Source of the DNA: Bacteroidales bacterium
Lineage (GTDB): Bacteria; Bacteroidota; Bacteroidia; Bacteroidales; Muribaculaceae
DNA length: 57,903 nt
NCBI GenBank assembly: GCA_019415705.1
Contig: DXYS01000096.1
Location: forward strand, 1 to 57,903
Direction of reading: 5' to 3'
This document shows, piece after piece, positions 1 through 8,122 of this stretch. Each line of letters starts with the position of its first letter. The stretch's first letter is position 1. The position numbers and the translations under genes are program-made. The notes under the pieces were generated by a model. That model was not told the origin of the DNA and searched no databases. It saw only the letters and a program-made list of their open reading frames with translations.

Positions 1-1006
1 TTTGACGGGGGGTGAGGCCGGCACGTTCAGCAGGCGTGGTGACGTCGTCGGCGCTGATGCCCATGGCCGCAACGGCGTTGCGTGGAATCCATGTATCGGG
101 TTGGCCGAAGGGGGAGCAGACGACGAACGACGGCTTGCCGAGGGCATGTGCGAGGTGGCGTGTGCCGCCTTCGTTGCCGAAATAGAAGTCGCAGTTGGCG
201 GCGAGGGCGGCCAGCTCTCTGAGCGAGCGCGCCTCGACGTCTATTTTGACGACTGACGGACGGCCGAGGGTTTCGTAGGCTTCGCGGGCGTCCTGTTCTT
301 CCTGCCCGGGGGCGTAGTTGAAGATGAACTGCAGTTCGGGACGCTCGGCCATGAGTCGGCGCAGCATTTCGGTCATGTAGTCGGGTCGCCACCGTTTGTC
401 GGCAATCTTTGTTGTGACGCCGATGAGCCACACGGGGCGGTTGAAGTCGATGCCGGCAGCCGCCATGCGCTGACGCATGTCCTCGCGCTCGGCGTCGGTG
501 ACATAGAGACGGAAGTCGTCGGTATAGTCTATGTCGGCGATGGCCGAAAGTGGCTCGGCGAGCATCAAATCGCGCTGCACCATGTCGGTATGGAGTGTCG
601 GGGAGTAGTTGTCGACCTGATGAGTTAGCAGGCCGAAGGCATATTTCTTGCGGCGGCCGATGCGCCACGGCGTCCGTAAAGACAGTAGCGAGAAGAGCAG
701 TGTGCGCGTCGTCGAGCGCATGTCGATGATGACGTCGTAGCGGCCCTCGCGCACGGTGCGCCACACTTTGGCTACGTAGCGGCGCGTGGATTTAAGTTCG
801 TCGCGGTCAAAGGCTATGACGCGGTCGATGTCGGGATGGTCTTCGAAGAGCGGGGCGATGCCTTTGTTAAGCACGAAGTCTATACGGGCCTCGGGGAAGG
901 TACGTTTGAGCGTCGAGCAGAGCGCGGCCGCGAGTATGGAGTCGCCAATCTGGCGAAAGCGCAGCACGAGTATGCGTTTTATCGTGGAGGTGTCTTTGGT
1001 TTTCAT
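1..1006 (-). CDS. Glycosyltransferase family 9 protein (LPS heptosyltransferase-like), 3' end off the window
   Basis: The frame is open from an ATG at 1006 to the left edge, giving about 335 residues without a stop. The N-terminus (KRILVLRFRQIGDSIL) is the usual nucleotide-sugar transferase start of GT9/WaaF-type enzymes, and later stretches (WLIGVTTKIADKRW, FYFGNEGGTRHLAHALGKP) fit the C-terminal donor-binding Rossmann domain, including the conserved G-G-T/S-x-H segment. Family members are usually 340-370 aa, so only a short tail is missing. It should transfer a sugar, typically heptose, onto lipid A-core at the inner face of the inner membrane. It lies 16 bp downstream of lptD on the same strand, so an LPS synthesis and assembly operon is likely. 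The exact sugar cannot be read from the sequence. Confidence 0.85.
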   Translation of the reverse strand, partial: MKTKDTSTIKRILVLRFRQIGDSILAAALCSTLKRTFPEARIDFVLNKGIAPLFEDHPDIDRVIAFDRDELKSTRRYVAKVWRTVREGRYDVIIDMRSTTRTLLFSLLSLRTPWRIGRRKKYAFGLLTHQVDNYSPTLHTDMVQRDLMLAEPLSAIADIDYTDDFRLYVTDAEREDMRQRMAAAGIDFNRPVWLIGVTTKIADKRWRPDYMTEMLRRLMAERPELQFIFNYAPGQEEQDAREAYETLGRPSVVKIDVEARSLRELAALAANCDFYFGNEGGTRHLAHALGKPSFVVCSPFGQPDTWIPRNAVAAMGISADDVTTPAERAGLTPRQ

Positions 1007-1022
1007 GGTGTGGAGCGTCGGG

Positions 1023-3806
1023 TCAATACCATGTGATGCCGTTAGAGCGAGACGAGCGTTTGTCGTACTTGAGGTCGCTGAGCATCGACGATTTCACGGC
1101 TATGTGGAAGTTATAGCTTTTATACGGTCCGACCGGCACAAAGCTCGCTGACATCTGGAAGCAGTGCAGGTCACGCGAGATGTTGCAGTTCATGTAGGCG
1201 AGTTTGTGGGTGTCGAAGTTGTATGAGGCCGTGAACGAGAAGTTCCAGTTTTTTGTCGGCTTTATGTTGCCGGAGAAACTGAGATTCTGGGTAATCTTGC
1301 TGTCGTACTCCATCTTTTGCTTGTTAAACGCGCCGTAGGAGTAGGCAAAAGAGTAGTTGACAGACAGACTCCAAGGCACTGACCATTTCATGTAGCCGTC
1401 GTTGCCGAACAGCTCGTCTTCGGGCACATCCTCGTCGTCCTCGTCGCCGTATCGTCCATAACGGTCATCAGCGGTGTTGTTGCGCGAATTGTCATTGGCA
1501 TTGTTCTTGGGATCGTTTTTTTTCTTGCGACGGAAAGTGTCGTTGTTGAATGTGTAGGAGAACGACGAGCCGGTCGAGCGCAGACGTCCGATGCCTTTGC
1601 CTGCTTTCCAGCGCGGCACGTTGACACGCACGGGGTTGCCGTACTCGTTGAGCTGATAGGTGTAGACATCCCATACGGCCGAGAGGTTGAGGTTGAAACC
1701 CTTGGTGAGACGCAGCAGTATCGAGGTGTTGATATCGCTCCATTTGAGCGAGTCGGCGGCAAGGTTATAGCTCTGCGAGATAGACAGATTCTCGATAAGC
1801 GAGATTTTCTTCTCGCCGATTGAGTCGTTGTCGGTCTTGACCTTCATCTCGAGGTTGTTGGCCAAAGAGAAGCTTATAGAGCCCATTTTGCCCTCGCGCG
1901 GTGTGCCGTAGAGTGCATTGGGGAAGTAGCTGTAGCGTCGTGTCTGCATCTCGCCGTTAGCCCCGGGGTAGAGATATTCGCCGTAGTAGCCGAAGAACGG
2001 AGAGCCGAAGTCAGGGGCGTAGTTGAATGATATCGACGGTGTCATCACGTGGCGTATCATCTTGACTTTTTTGCCGAGGAAACCGAGAGGCTGGAAGAAA
2101 CCGTAGACTTTTGTGTCAAGCGAGAGCGATGCCTGAAAGTCATAGACATTGTAGAGGCTGTATGACGTGTCGCATACCTCGATGCCACGCATCTCGTCCC
2201 ACTGTCGCTGGACTTTAGTTGTATACATGCGGTCGGTGAAGTTGACCGACGGCGTGATGTTGATGTAGTTGAAAGCGTTGAACGTTGCCGAGATGGGGAT
2301 AGAGTGACGCATGGCGTTGCGCCAGTCTTTGATGAGGCTCTTCTTGAAGAACTCGTTCTGCTTGGCTGTCAGTGAGTTCTGCAACTGACCGGAGTATGAG
2401 AGCTTGATTTTTTCATACCATCGCTCGTCTCCGACTTTTTTCTTGCGCTTGAAAGGGTAAGTCTGTGCCATCGTGACGGTCACGTTTGGGAAAGACACGG
2501 CGAGGGTCGAGTCCTGAGAGCGCTGGGCGATGTTGAGTGTCGTAGACAGAGACCACTTTGTGCCCGGGAAACGATAGGTCATGTTGACCGACGAACTCTT
2601 GGTGTTCTCGGTGAAAGACGGTGAATAGTATGAATTGAGGTCGTTGCGCGAGTAGCCGGAGGTGGTGAAGTTTACGCTGGCCGAGAGATTCATGTTGGGG
2701 TTAGCCTTCGAATCCTGCGAGTGGCTCCACAGCACTTGGAAGTTGGTTTGTGTCACGTAGTCGGGCTCGCCTTTTTCGCCGGTGATGGTCTTCAGATAGC
2801 TTATGTTGAAATTACCCGAATATTTGTAGCGTTTTACATAGTTTGACTGGGCGCGCAGTCCCCATGAGCCTTTAGTATATATCTCACCGGTAAGCGCGGC
2901 GTCGATGTTGTCGTTGATGGCAAAGTAATATCCGCCGTCACTCAGATAGAATCCGCGGTTATAGTCGTCGCCGAACGACGGCACGATGATGCCTGACGAG
3001 TAGCTTTCGGTGAAAGGGAAGTAACCGAACGGTACCGCGAGGGGCAACGGCAGACCCGCCAAGACCATGTAGGCCGGACCTGAGACAACGTTTTTGCCCG
3101 GACGCACCTTGGCTTTGGTGAGCTGGAAGTAGAAGTGCGGACAGTCGTGCTGGTCGCAGGTTGTGTAGCGGCCATTCTGGATGTAATAGTCTTTGCCGAC
3201 GTCTTTCTTGGTGACTCCGCCGGTGAGATACCCCTCGCCCTGCTGGGTGACGACGTTGGTGATATATCCTTTCTCGGTGCCGAAGTTATAGCGCATCGTG
3301 GCGGCCTCATACTCTGACTCGCCCTGCTTGAAGACCGGTTTGCCGATGATCTCGCCGACAGAGTCCTCGCGGCCGACGGCGTAGACTGTGTTGTCTTTGA
3401 GATTCATCTCGATTTTGGCGGCGTCAAGCGATATATCGCCGTATTTGACCGAGCTCTCGCCGAACATAAACGCCGAGTCGCGGCGCAATATCACCATGGA
3501 GTCGCTCGACGAGAAGTCGACAGAGGTCTCGAGGTCGACTTTTTCTCTGACGATGCGGCTGCGGCGCGTGGGCAGGGAGTCGACGGCTGCACTGTCAGCT
3601 ATCCATGTGTCGCTCACCGAATCTTCGGGTGACACCGGTCGTGGTAATGTTGTGTCGCTTATAGCGTTAATCGGCTCGGTGCTGTCGGTCGAAGCGATGC
3701 TGTCAGCCGAAGGTATGCGCGATGCGCTTCCACGCGGGCCTGACAGAGCGAGGCAGAGCGACGGCAGCATTAACAAAATGATGATATATAGGGGCGAACG
3801 TTTCAA
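1023..3806 (-). CDS. lptD: LPS-assembly outer-membrane protein LptD (Bacteroidetes type)
   Basis: A 927-aa protein with an N-terminal signal segment (KRSPLYIIILLMLPSLCLAL), a Ser/Thr/Asp-rich linker, then an OstA/LptA-like beta-jellyroll (roughly residues 90-220) with repeated motifs such as SSVKYGDISLDAAKIEMNL. A cysteine-bearing segment (YTTCDQHDCPHF) follows, then a long LptD-type beta-barrel. It would form the outer-membrane channel that inserts LPS into the outer leaflet. The acidic, Asn-rich insert near residues 735-775 (DEDDEDVPEDE) is probably a loop. A TAACTTTG -7 element lies 40 bp upstream (3847-3854, minus). It is followed by the GT9 gene, consistent with a shared role in LPS. The family call is firm; the barrel boundaries are estimates. 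Confidence 0.88.
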   Translation of the reverse strand: MKRSPLYIIILLMLPSLCLALSGPRGSASRIPSADSIASTDSTEPINAISDTTLPRPVSPEDSVSDTWIADSAAVDSLPTRRSRIVREKVDLETSVDFSSSDSMVILRRDSAFMFGESSVKYGDISLDAAKIEMNLKDNTVYAVGREDSVGEIIGKPVFKQGESEYEAATMRYNFGTEKGYITNVVTQQGEGYLTGGVTKKDVGKDYYIQNGRYTTCDQHDCPHFYFQLTKAKVRPGKNVVSGPAYMVLAGLPLPLAVPFGYFPFTESYSSGIIVPSFGDDYNRGFYLSDGGYYFAINDNIDAALTGEIYTKGSWGLRAQSNYVKRYKYSGNFNISYLKTITGEKGEPDYVTQTNFQVLWSHSQDSKANPNMNLSASVNFTTSGYSRNDLNSYYSPSFTENTKSSSVNMTYRFPGTKWSLSTTLNIAQRSQDSTLAVSFPNVTVTMAQTYPFKRKKKVGDERWYEKIKLSYSGQLQNSLTAKQNEFFKKSLIKDWRNAMRHSIPISATFNAFNYINITPSVNFTDRMYTTKVQRQWDEMRGIEVCDTSYSLYNVYDFQASLSLDTKVYGFFQPLGFLGKKVKMIRHVMTPSISFNYAPDFGSPFFGYYGEYLYPGANGEMQTRRYSYFPNALYGTPREGKMGSISFSLANNLEMKVKTDNDSIGEKKISLIENLSISQSYNLAADSLKWSDINTSILLRLTKGFNLNLSAVWDVYTYQLNEYGNPVRVNVPRWKAGKGIGRLRSTGSSFSYTFNNDTFRRKKKNDPKNNANDNSRNNTADDRYGRYGDEDDEDVPEDELFGNDGYMKWSVPWSLSVNYSFAYSYGAFNKQKMEYDSKITQNLSFSGNIKPTKNWNFSFTASYNFDTHKLAYMNCNISRDLHCFQMSASFVPVGPYKSYNFHIAVKSSMLSDLKYDKRSSRSNGITWY

Positions 3807-3846
3807 AACCGATTGATAGACTATAGCGAATAAGGTATAATCACGG

Positions 3847-3854
3847 CAAAGTTA
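3847..3854 (-). promoter_or_regulatory. -7 promoter element for lptD
   Basis: On the minus strand the sequence reads TAACTTTG, a perfect TAnnTTTG Bacteroidetes -7 box, 40 bp before the lptD ATG. No good TTTG is seen at the -33 position, so only half of the consensus is present. Confidence 0.5.
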
Positions 3855-3885
3855 ATAAAAGTCCGGCGTATTTTGATAAAAACAA

Positions 3886-3923
3886 GACCGGCAGGAATGC
3901 TAAAAAGTGCAATCCTGCTGGTC
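3886..3923 (-). terminator. Intrinsic terminator of the ilv operon
   Basis: The arms 3886-3900 and 3909-3923 can pair over 15 bp with two mismatches around an 8-nt loop. On the minus strand the hairpin is followed by TTGTTTTTAT. It sits 40 bp past the ilvC stop and before the lptD promoter, so it separates the two transcription units. Confidence 0.7.
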
Positions 3924-3962
3924 GTCAGTGTGTTATGTCGTTTTTTTAACTTCTATGCCTTT

Positions 3963-5009
3963 TTATTTGTTGTTTTCGGGACGGAGACGACGGACAGTCT
4001 CGGCTGTGCGCCACATCTCGCTGTCACGCAGGGCTTTGAGTTCTTTTTCGAGACCCTCGCGGTAGCCGGGTTTGGAGTTTGAGTCGATTGATATCTGGGC
4101 CTCCTTGCCCGAAGCGACGCTTTCGTAGAGGCGCTCGACGACAGGTTTGATGGCGTCGTGGAAGGGATCTTTCCAGTCCAAGGCGCCACGCTGAGCGGTG
4201 GTCGAGCAGTTGGCATACATCCAGTCCATGCCTTTGGCGGCAAAGAGAGGCATCAGTGACTGTGTCAGTTCCTCGACGGTTTCGTTGAAAGCCTCGGAGG
4301 GGGTGTGTCCGTGCTCGCGGAGCACTTCGTATTGTGCGGCGAAAAGTCCCTGAATGGCGCCCATCAATGCGCCGCGCTCGCCGGTGAGGTCACTGATGGC
4401 CTCGCGGCGGATTGTGGTCTCGAAGAGGTAGCCCGAGCCGATGCCGATGCCGAGTGCGAGTGTACGCTCAAGTGCGCGGCCCGTGTAGTCCTGTTCGACG
4501 GCAAAAGAGGCGTTGATGCCGCGACCCTCGAGGAAGAGAGAGCGAACTGTGGTGCCCGAGCCTTTAGGTGCGACCATGATGACGTCTACGTCCGCCGGAG
4601 GCACAACGCCTGTGCGGTCGCTCCAAGTGATTGCAAAGCCGTGGCTGAAATAGAGCGCGTCGCCCGCTTTAAGGTTAGCCTTGATGACGGGCCAGACACT
4701 GAGCACGGCGGCGTCAGAGAGAAGACACATTATTATTGTGCCGCGACGTGCGGCTTCCTCGATGCTGAAAAGTGTCTCGCCGGGCACCCATCCGTCGGCT
4801 ACAGCCTTGTCATAGGTTTTGCCGGGACGCTGGCCGACGATGACGTTAAAGCCGTTGTCGCGCAGGTTAAGGCTCTGGCCGGGGCCCTGCACGCCGTAGC
4901 CGAGCACGGCGATGGTTTCGTTTTTAAGAGTTTCGAGGGCTTTCTTCAGAGGGAACTCCTCGCGGGTGACGACGGTTTCTTCGACACCGCCAAAATTAAG
5001 CTTTGCCAT
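3963..5009 (-). CDS. ilvC: Ketol-acid reductoisomerase
   Basis: A 348-aa enzyme that isomerises and reduces 2-acetolactate or 2-aceto-2-hydroxybutyrate with NAD(P)H, the second common step of valine/isoleucine/leucine synthesis. The Rossmann loop GYGVQGPGQ is at about residues 37-45, the conserved HGF at about 123-125, and the Mg-binding acidic residues of the knotted domain in SDLTGERG (about D207 and E211). The length fits class I (short) enzymes. It is the last gene of the ilv operon, 19 bp after the thioesterase gene, and is followed by a terminator. The family assignment is secure. NADPH versus NADH preference cannot be decided with confidence. Confidence 0.96.
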   Translation of the reverse strand: MAKLNFGGVEETVVTREEFPLKKALETLKNETIAVLGYGVQGPGQSLNLRDNGFNVIVGQRPGKTYDKAVADGWVPGETLFSIEEAARRGTIIMCLLSDAAVLSVWPVIKANLKAGDALYFSHGFAITWSDRTGVVPPADVDVIMVAPKGSGTTVRSLFLEGRGINASFAVEQDYTGRALERTLALGIGIGSGYLFETTIRREAISDLTGERGALMGAIQGLFAAQYEVLREHGHTPSEAFNETVEELTQSLMPLFAAKGMDWMYANCSTTAQRGALDWKDPFHDAIKPVVERLYESVASGKEAQISIDSNSKPGYREGLEKELKALRDSEMWRTAETVRRLRPENNK

Positions 5010-5028
5010 TATTTTAAAGTTTAGAGAG

Positions 5029-5784
5029 TTATATCTTAGGGTTAAAAATGGAGTGTCGCCAGAATACCGACGCGCCTACTACACGGGTCGCGTCACGCAC
5101 GATTTCGCAGTCTGAGCGTTCGCCCTGTGTTGCGAGGCGCAGCGTGACGTCTTCGCCGAAATAACATTCGTGCAGGAATGAGATGTCGAGACGTCTGACG
5201 GCATAATTATCGTATCGATTCATGTCCCACTGATTGAGTATCAGCTGGATATAGCGCACGGTGTTGACATGACGGTTGAAGTCGATGTCGCAGTAGCGGA
5301 AACGGTAGGCCGTCTCGGCGGCGTCGGCAGGCAACGCTCCGAGACGTCTGTTTTTTTCAATCGGGCAGACGCGCGTTGAGACAGGGAAGGCGTCACGCTC
5401 GTAGATGCTGAGGTCGGCAAGTGTTCGCCGGGCCATATCGATTGCGGTCCATACCGTGCGTGCATGCCCTATTACGTTTCCGTCGCCGTCAGTAATCGCA
5501 AAGCAGCGGTCGCTGAAACAGCGGTTGTAGCTCTCGATCCACGTGGTCAGGGCATATGACTCGTTGATAGCGGGCCAGCGTTCCATTTCAAAACTCAGGC
5601 GGCTGAGCACCCAACCGATATTGGTCCGGATTAGTGTCGAATAGCCTATATCGAGCTGATTTGCGTGTTCGGTGGCGGTCTCTATGATGCGCTCGACAAG
5701 CAGGGTGACGGGCATCGTGCCCTGAGCGCCACACTCGCCGGCTGTCAGGAAATATTTGTGGTGGTGTTCGGTCGGACGGCTCAT
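5029..5784 (-). CDS. Acyl-ACP thioesterase (FatA/FatB-like)
   Basis: A 251-aa double-hotdog protein that should hydrolyse acyl-ACP to free fatty acid. The N-terminal hotdog carries GYSTLIRTNIGWVLSRLSFEMERWP and the second one the typical YCDIDFNRHVN segment, whose N-x-H-x-N spacing matches the active-site region of the family. I place the start at the ATG at 5784: it overlaps the ilvN stop by 4 bp (ATGA), while the longer open frame upstream runs antisense-like through ilvN and has no family sequence. It lies between ilvN and ilvC and must be co-transcribed with BCAA synthesis genes. A similar placement is, to my knowledge, seen in Bacteroides. The acyl-chain preference is unknown. Confidence 0.9.
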   Translation of the reverse strand: MSRPTEHHHKYFLTAGECGAQGTMPVTLLVERIIETATEHANQLDIGYSTLIRTNIGWVLSRLSFEMERWPAINESYALTTWIESYNRCFSDRCFAITDGDGNVIGHARTVWTAIDMARRTLADLSIYERDAFPVSTRVCPIEKNRRLGALPADAAETAYRFRYCDIDFNRHVNTVRYIQLILNQWDMNRYDNYAVRRLDISFLHECYFGEDVTLRLATQGERSDCEIVRDATRVVGASVFWRHSIFNPKI

Positions 5785-6344
5785 TGTTCGGCTTCGAGGC
5801 GCTCCTGTCGCAGTTTTTGTTCTTCCAAGTAGAGATCGACATGTTCGACCGGTGACTTTGTGACGGCGATGCGTCCCGAGCGCACAAACTGGCGTATGCC
5901 ATAGCGGCGCAGGCGGTCGAGCAGGGCCTCTGTCTCCCACGGGTGCCCGGATTTCTCGATGACGGTGTAATCAGGTGTGATTTCGAGTATACGGGCGTTG
6001 TGTTCTCTTACGATGTCCTCGATATGACCGTCAGCCAGCAGGCTCTCGGTGGGTACCTTGTAAAGTGCAATCTCCTGATAGACAATGTCATCATCAGTGT
6101 AGAGGAAGGCGCGGATGACATCGACGCGCTTCTCTATCTGGCGCACGACCTTCTCCATGGTCGGGCGGTCGGCCCATGTGGTGATGGTCAGTTTGTGGAT
6201 GTCGGGCAGTGACGACGCGCTTGCCGAGACATCCTCAATGTTGAGGCAGCGACGTGTAAAAATCACCGACACCTGATTTAACAGTCCGACACAGTTCTCG
6301 GAGTAGACCGTGACGGTGAATAGCTGGCGTTCGGGATGAGTCAT
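5781..6344 (-). CDS. ilvN: Acetolactate synthase small (regulatory) subunit
   Basis: A 187-aa protein with an N-terminal ACT domain (QLFTVTVYSENCVGLLNQVS, then the RRCLNIEDVS turn) and a C-terminal ALS_ss domain (about residues 85-165). It binds the catalytic subunit, stimulates it and gives feedback control by branched-chain amino acids. Its start overlaps the ilvB stop by 4 bp and its stop overlaps the thioesterase start by 4 bp, so translational coupling is likely across all three. The Glu/Gln-rich tail (LEEQKLRQERLEAEQ) is an unremarkable extension. Which amino acid inhibits it cannot be read directly. Confidence 0.93.
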   Translation of the reverse strand: MTHPERQLFTVTVYSENCVGLLNQVSVIFTRRCLNIEDVSASASSLPDIHKLTITTWADRPTMEKVVRQIEKRVDVIRAFLYTDDDIVYQEIALYKVPTESLLADGHIEDIVREHNARILEITPDYTVIEKSGHPWETEALLDRLRRYGIRQFVRSGRIAVTKSPVEHVDLYLEEQKLRQERLEAEQ

Positions 6345-8092
6345 AGCTTGTCAATATCGTCTTGACCGAAGAGTCGGTCACGGTTAAGTAATATATAGTC
6401 GACGGCCTTGCCGACAGGTGTCATCGGGAAGACCATGTCGGTCTCGTCGATGCTGACGTTGAGCAGATAGGCTCCGTCGTCGTCGAGCATACGTCGGATG
6501 GCTCCGTCAAGCTTGTCGCGTGTGGCCACATCTTCGGCCGGGATGCCGTAGGCGGCTGCAAGAGCCTTGAAATCAGGATTGAGCATCGGGGTCGACGAGA
6601 AGCGGTGATTGAAGAAGAGCTCCTGCCACTGGCGCACGTTGCCGAGGAAATTGTTGTTTAGCAGTATGATTTTGACCGGCACGCGGTACTCCATGATGGT
6701 GCCTAACTCCTGAACGGTCATCTGCAGGCCGCCGTCGCCGCAGAAAAGGCAGACCGTGCGGTCGGGAGCGCCGATTTTGGCGCCGATGGCGGCGGGGAGT
6801 CCGAAGCCCATAGTGCCCAAGCCGCCGGATGTGATGAACGAGCGCGGAGCGTCGAAGCGGAAGTAGCGCGCCGACATCATCTGATTTTGACCGACATCGG
6901 TGACTGCCACGGCGCCCGGTCCGGCGAGGGTGCATACACGGTCAGCGACCTCGCCCATGGTCATGCGCGGACGTGACGGATTGATTTCGGTGCTGACGGT
7001 CACTCGTCGCTCGACTTCGTTGCAGCGGTTAAACAGGTCTATCCACTCGCGGCGCTCCTCGTCGCCTTCGTGGCTGTCGACGAGGGGCAGCAGGGCGTCA
7101 AGCGCCTCACGGGCGTCGGCGTTGACCGCGAGGTCAGCGTGGACGGTCTTGTTGAACTCAGAGGGGTCTATGTCTATGTGTATGATGGGCGTCTCGGGCG
7201 CATATTTGCCTGTGACGCCTGTGACGCGGTCGTCGAAACGCATGCCGACGGCAATCAGCAGGTCGGCGCGGTTAGTCAGATAGTTGACGCCGACATTGCC
7301 GTGCATGCCGAGCATGCCTTTAAACAAAGGATGGCTTGACGGCATGGCTGACAGCCCGAGAAGCGTCGAGCCGACGGGCAGACAGGCCTTCTCGGCAAGC
7401 GAGGCGAGCGAACGCTCGGCGCCCGAGAGAGTCACGCCCTGACCGATGAGCATCAGCGGGCGCCGGGCGGCGTTAATCATCGAGGCTGCACGCGACACGG
7501 CCACGGCGTCTAACTCGGGCCGTGGATTGTAGCTGCGGATATAGCGCAGTGGCCGGTGGCCGTCATAGTTGATGAGGCCTATCTGGGCGTCCTTGGCGAT
7601 ATCGAGCACTACTGGGCCGGGACGACCTGTCGAGGCGATGTAAAAGGCGCGGGCTACGGCCGCGGGGATGTCCTCGGCGCGGCGCACCTGATGAGCCCAT
7701 TTGGTGATGGGCTGGGTTATACCGACCACATCGGTCTCCTGAAAGGCGTCCGAGCCGAGATATTGCTCGCCGACCTGACCTGTGATGACGACCAAAGGCG
7801 TCGAGTCCATCATGGCGTCGGAGAGACCGGTGATGACGTTGGCGGCGCCGGGGCCGGAGGTGACGATGACTACGCCCGTGCGGCCCGACACGCGGGCAAA
7901 GCCCTGCGCGGCGTGGATGGCGCCCTGCTCGTGACGCACGAGGATGTGGCGTAGGCGGTCAGCGTAGTCATATAGCTTGTCGTAGACAGGCAGGATGGCG
8001 CCTCCGGGATAACCGAATATGGTGTCGACGCCTTCGGCAATCAGGCCTCTGAGCATGGCCTCGGCGCCGCTTATTCGTTCAGTTTGATTCAT
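6341..8092 (-). CDS. ilvB: Acetolactate synthase, large (catalytic) subunit
   Basis: A 583-aa ThDP enzyme condensing two pyruvates, or pyruvate with 2-oxobutyrate. The pyrimidine-activating glutamate lies in RHEQGAIHAAQGFAR (about E55), and the ThDP/Mg motif runs from GDGG at about 452 to the NN at about 479. The central FAD-binding domain is present (MRFDDRVTGVTGKYAPE). The order of domains and the length are those of true anabolic AHAS rather than the FAD-independent catabolic form. It lies 30 bp after ilvD and overlaps ilvN by 4 bp. No truncation or missing catalytic residue is seen. Confidence 0.96.
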   Translation of the reverse strand: MNQTERISGAEAMLRGLIAEGVDTIFGYPGGAILPVYDKLYDYADRLRHILVRHEQGAIHAAQGFARVSGRTGVVIVTSGPGAANVITGLSDAMMDSTPLVVITGQVGEQYLGSDAFQETDVVGITQPITKWAHQVRRAEDIPAAVARAFYIASTGRPGPVVLDIAKDAQIGLINYDGHRPLRYIRSYNPRPELDAVAVSRAASMINAARRPLMLIGQGVTLSGAERSLASLAEKACLPVGSTLLGLSAMPSSHPLFKGMLGMHGNVGVNYLTNRADLLIAVGMRFDDRVTGVTGKYAPETPIIHIDIDPSEFNKTVHADLAVNADAREALDALLPLVDSHEGDEERREWIDLFNRCNEVERRVTVSTEINPSRPRMTMGEVADRVCTLAGPGAVAVTDVGQNQMMSARYFRFDAPRSFITSGGLGTMGFGLPAAIGAKIGAPDRTVCLFCGDGGLQMTVQELGTIMEYRVPVKIILLNNNFLGNVRQWQELFFNHRFSSTPMLNPDFKALAAAYGIPAEDVATRDKLDGAIRRMLDDDGAYLLNVSIDETDMVFPMTPVGKAVDYILLNRDRLFGQDDIDKL

Positions 8093-8122
8093 TAGACGTT
8101 CTTGATTTCGGTTTGATAATAA

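Noticed and set aside
27..764. 245-codon open frame on the minus strand
   Set aside because: It is an Arg/His/Ala-rich shadow of the GT9 gene in another frame. The true frame is open from 1006 to the edge and gives family motifs.
5785..5940. Upstream extension of the thioesterase frame
   Set aside because: The extra 52 residues are Arg/Pro-rich, lie within ilvN in another frame and match no family. The ATG at 5784 with 4-bp overlap is better.
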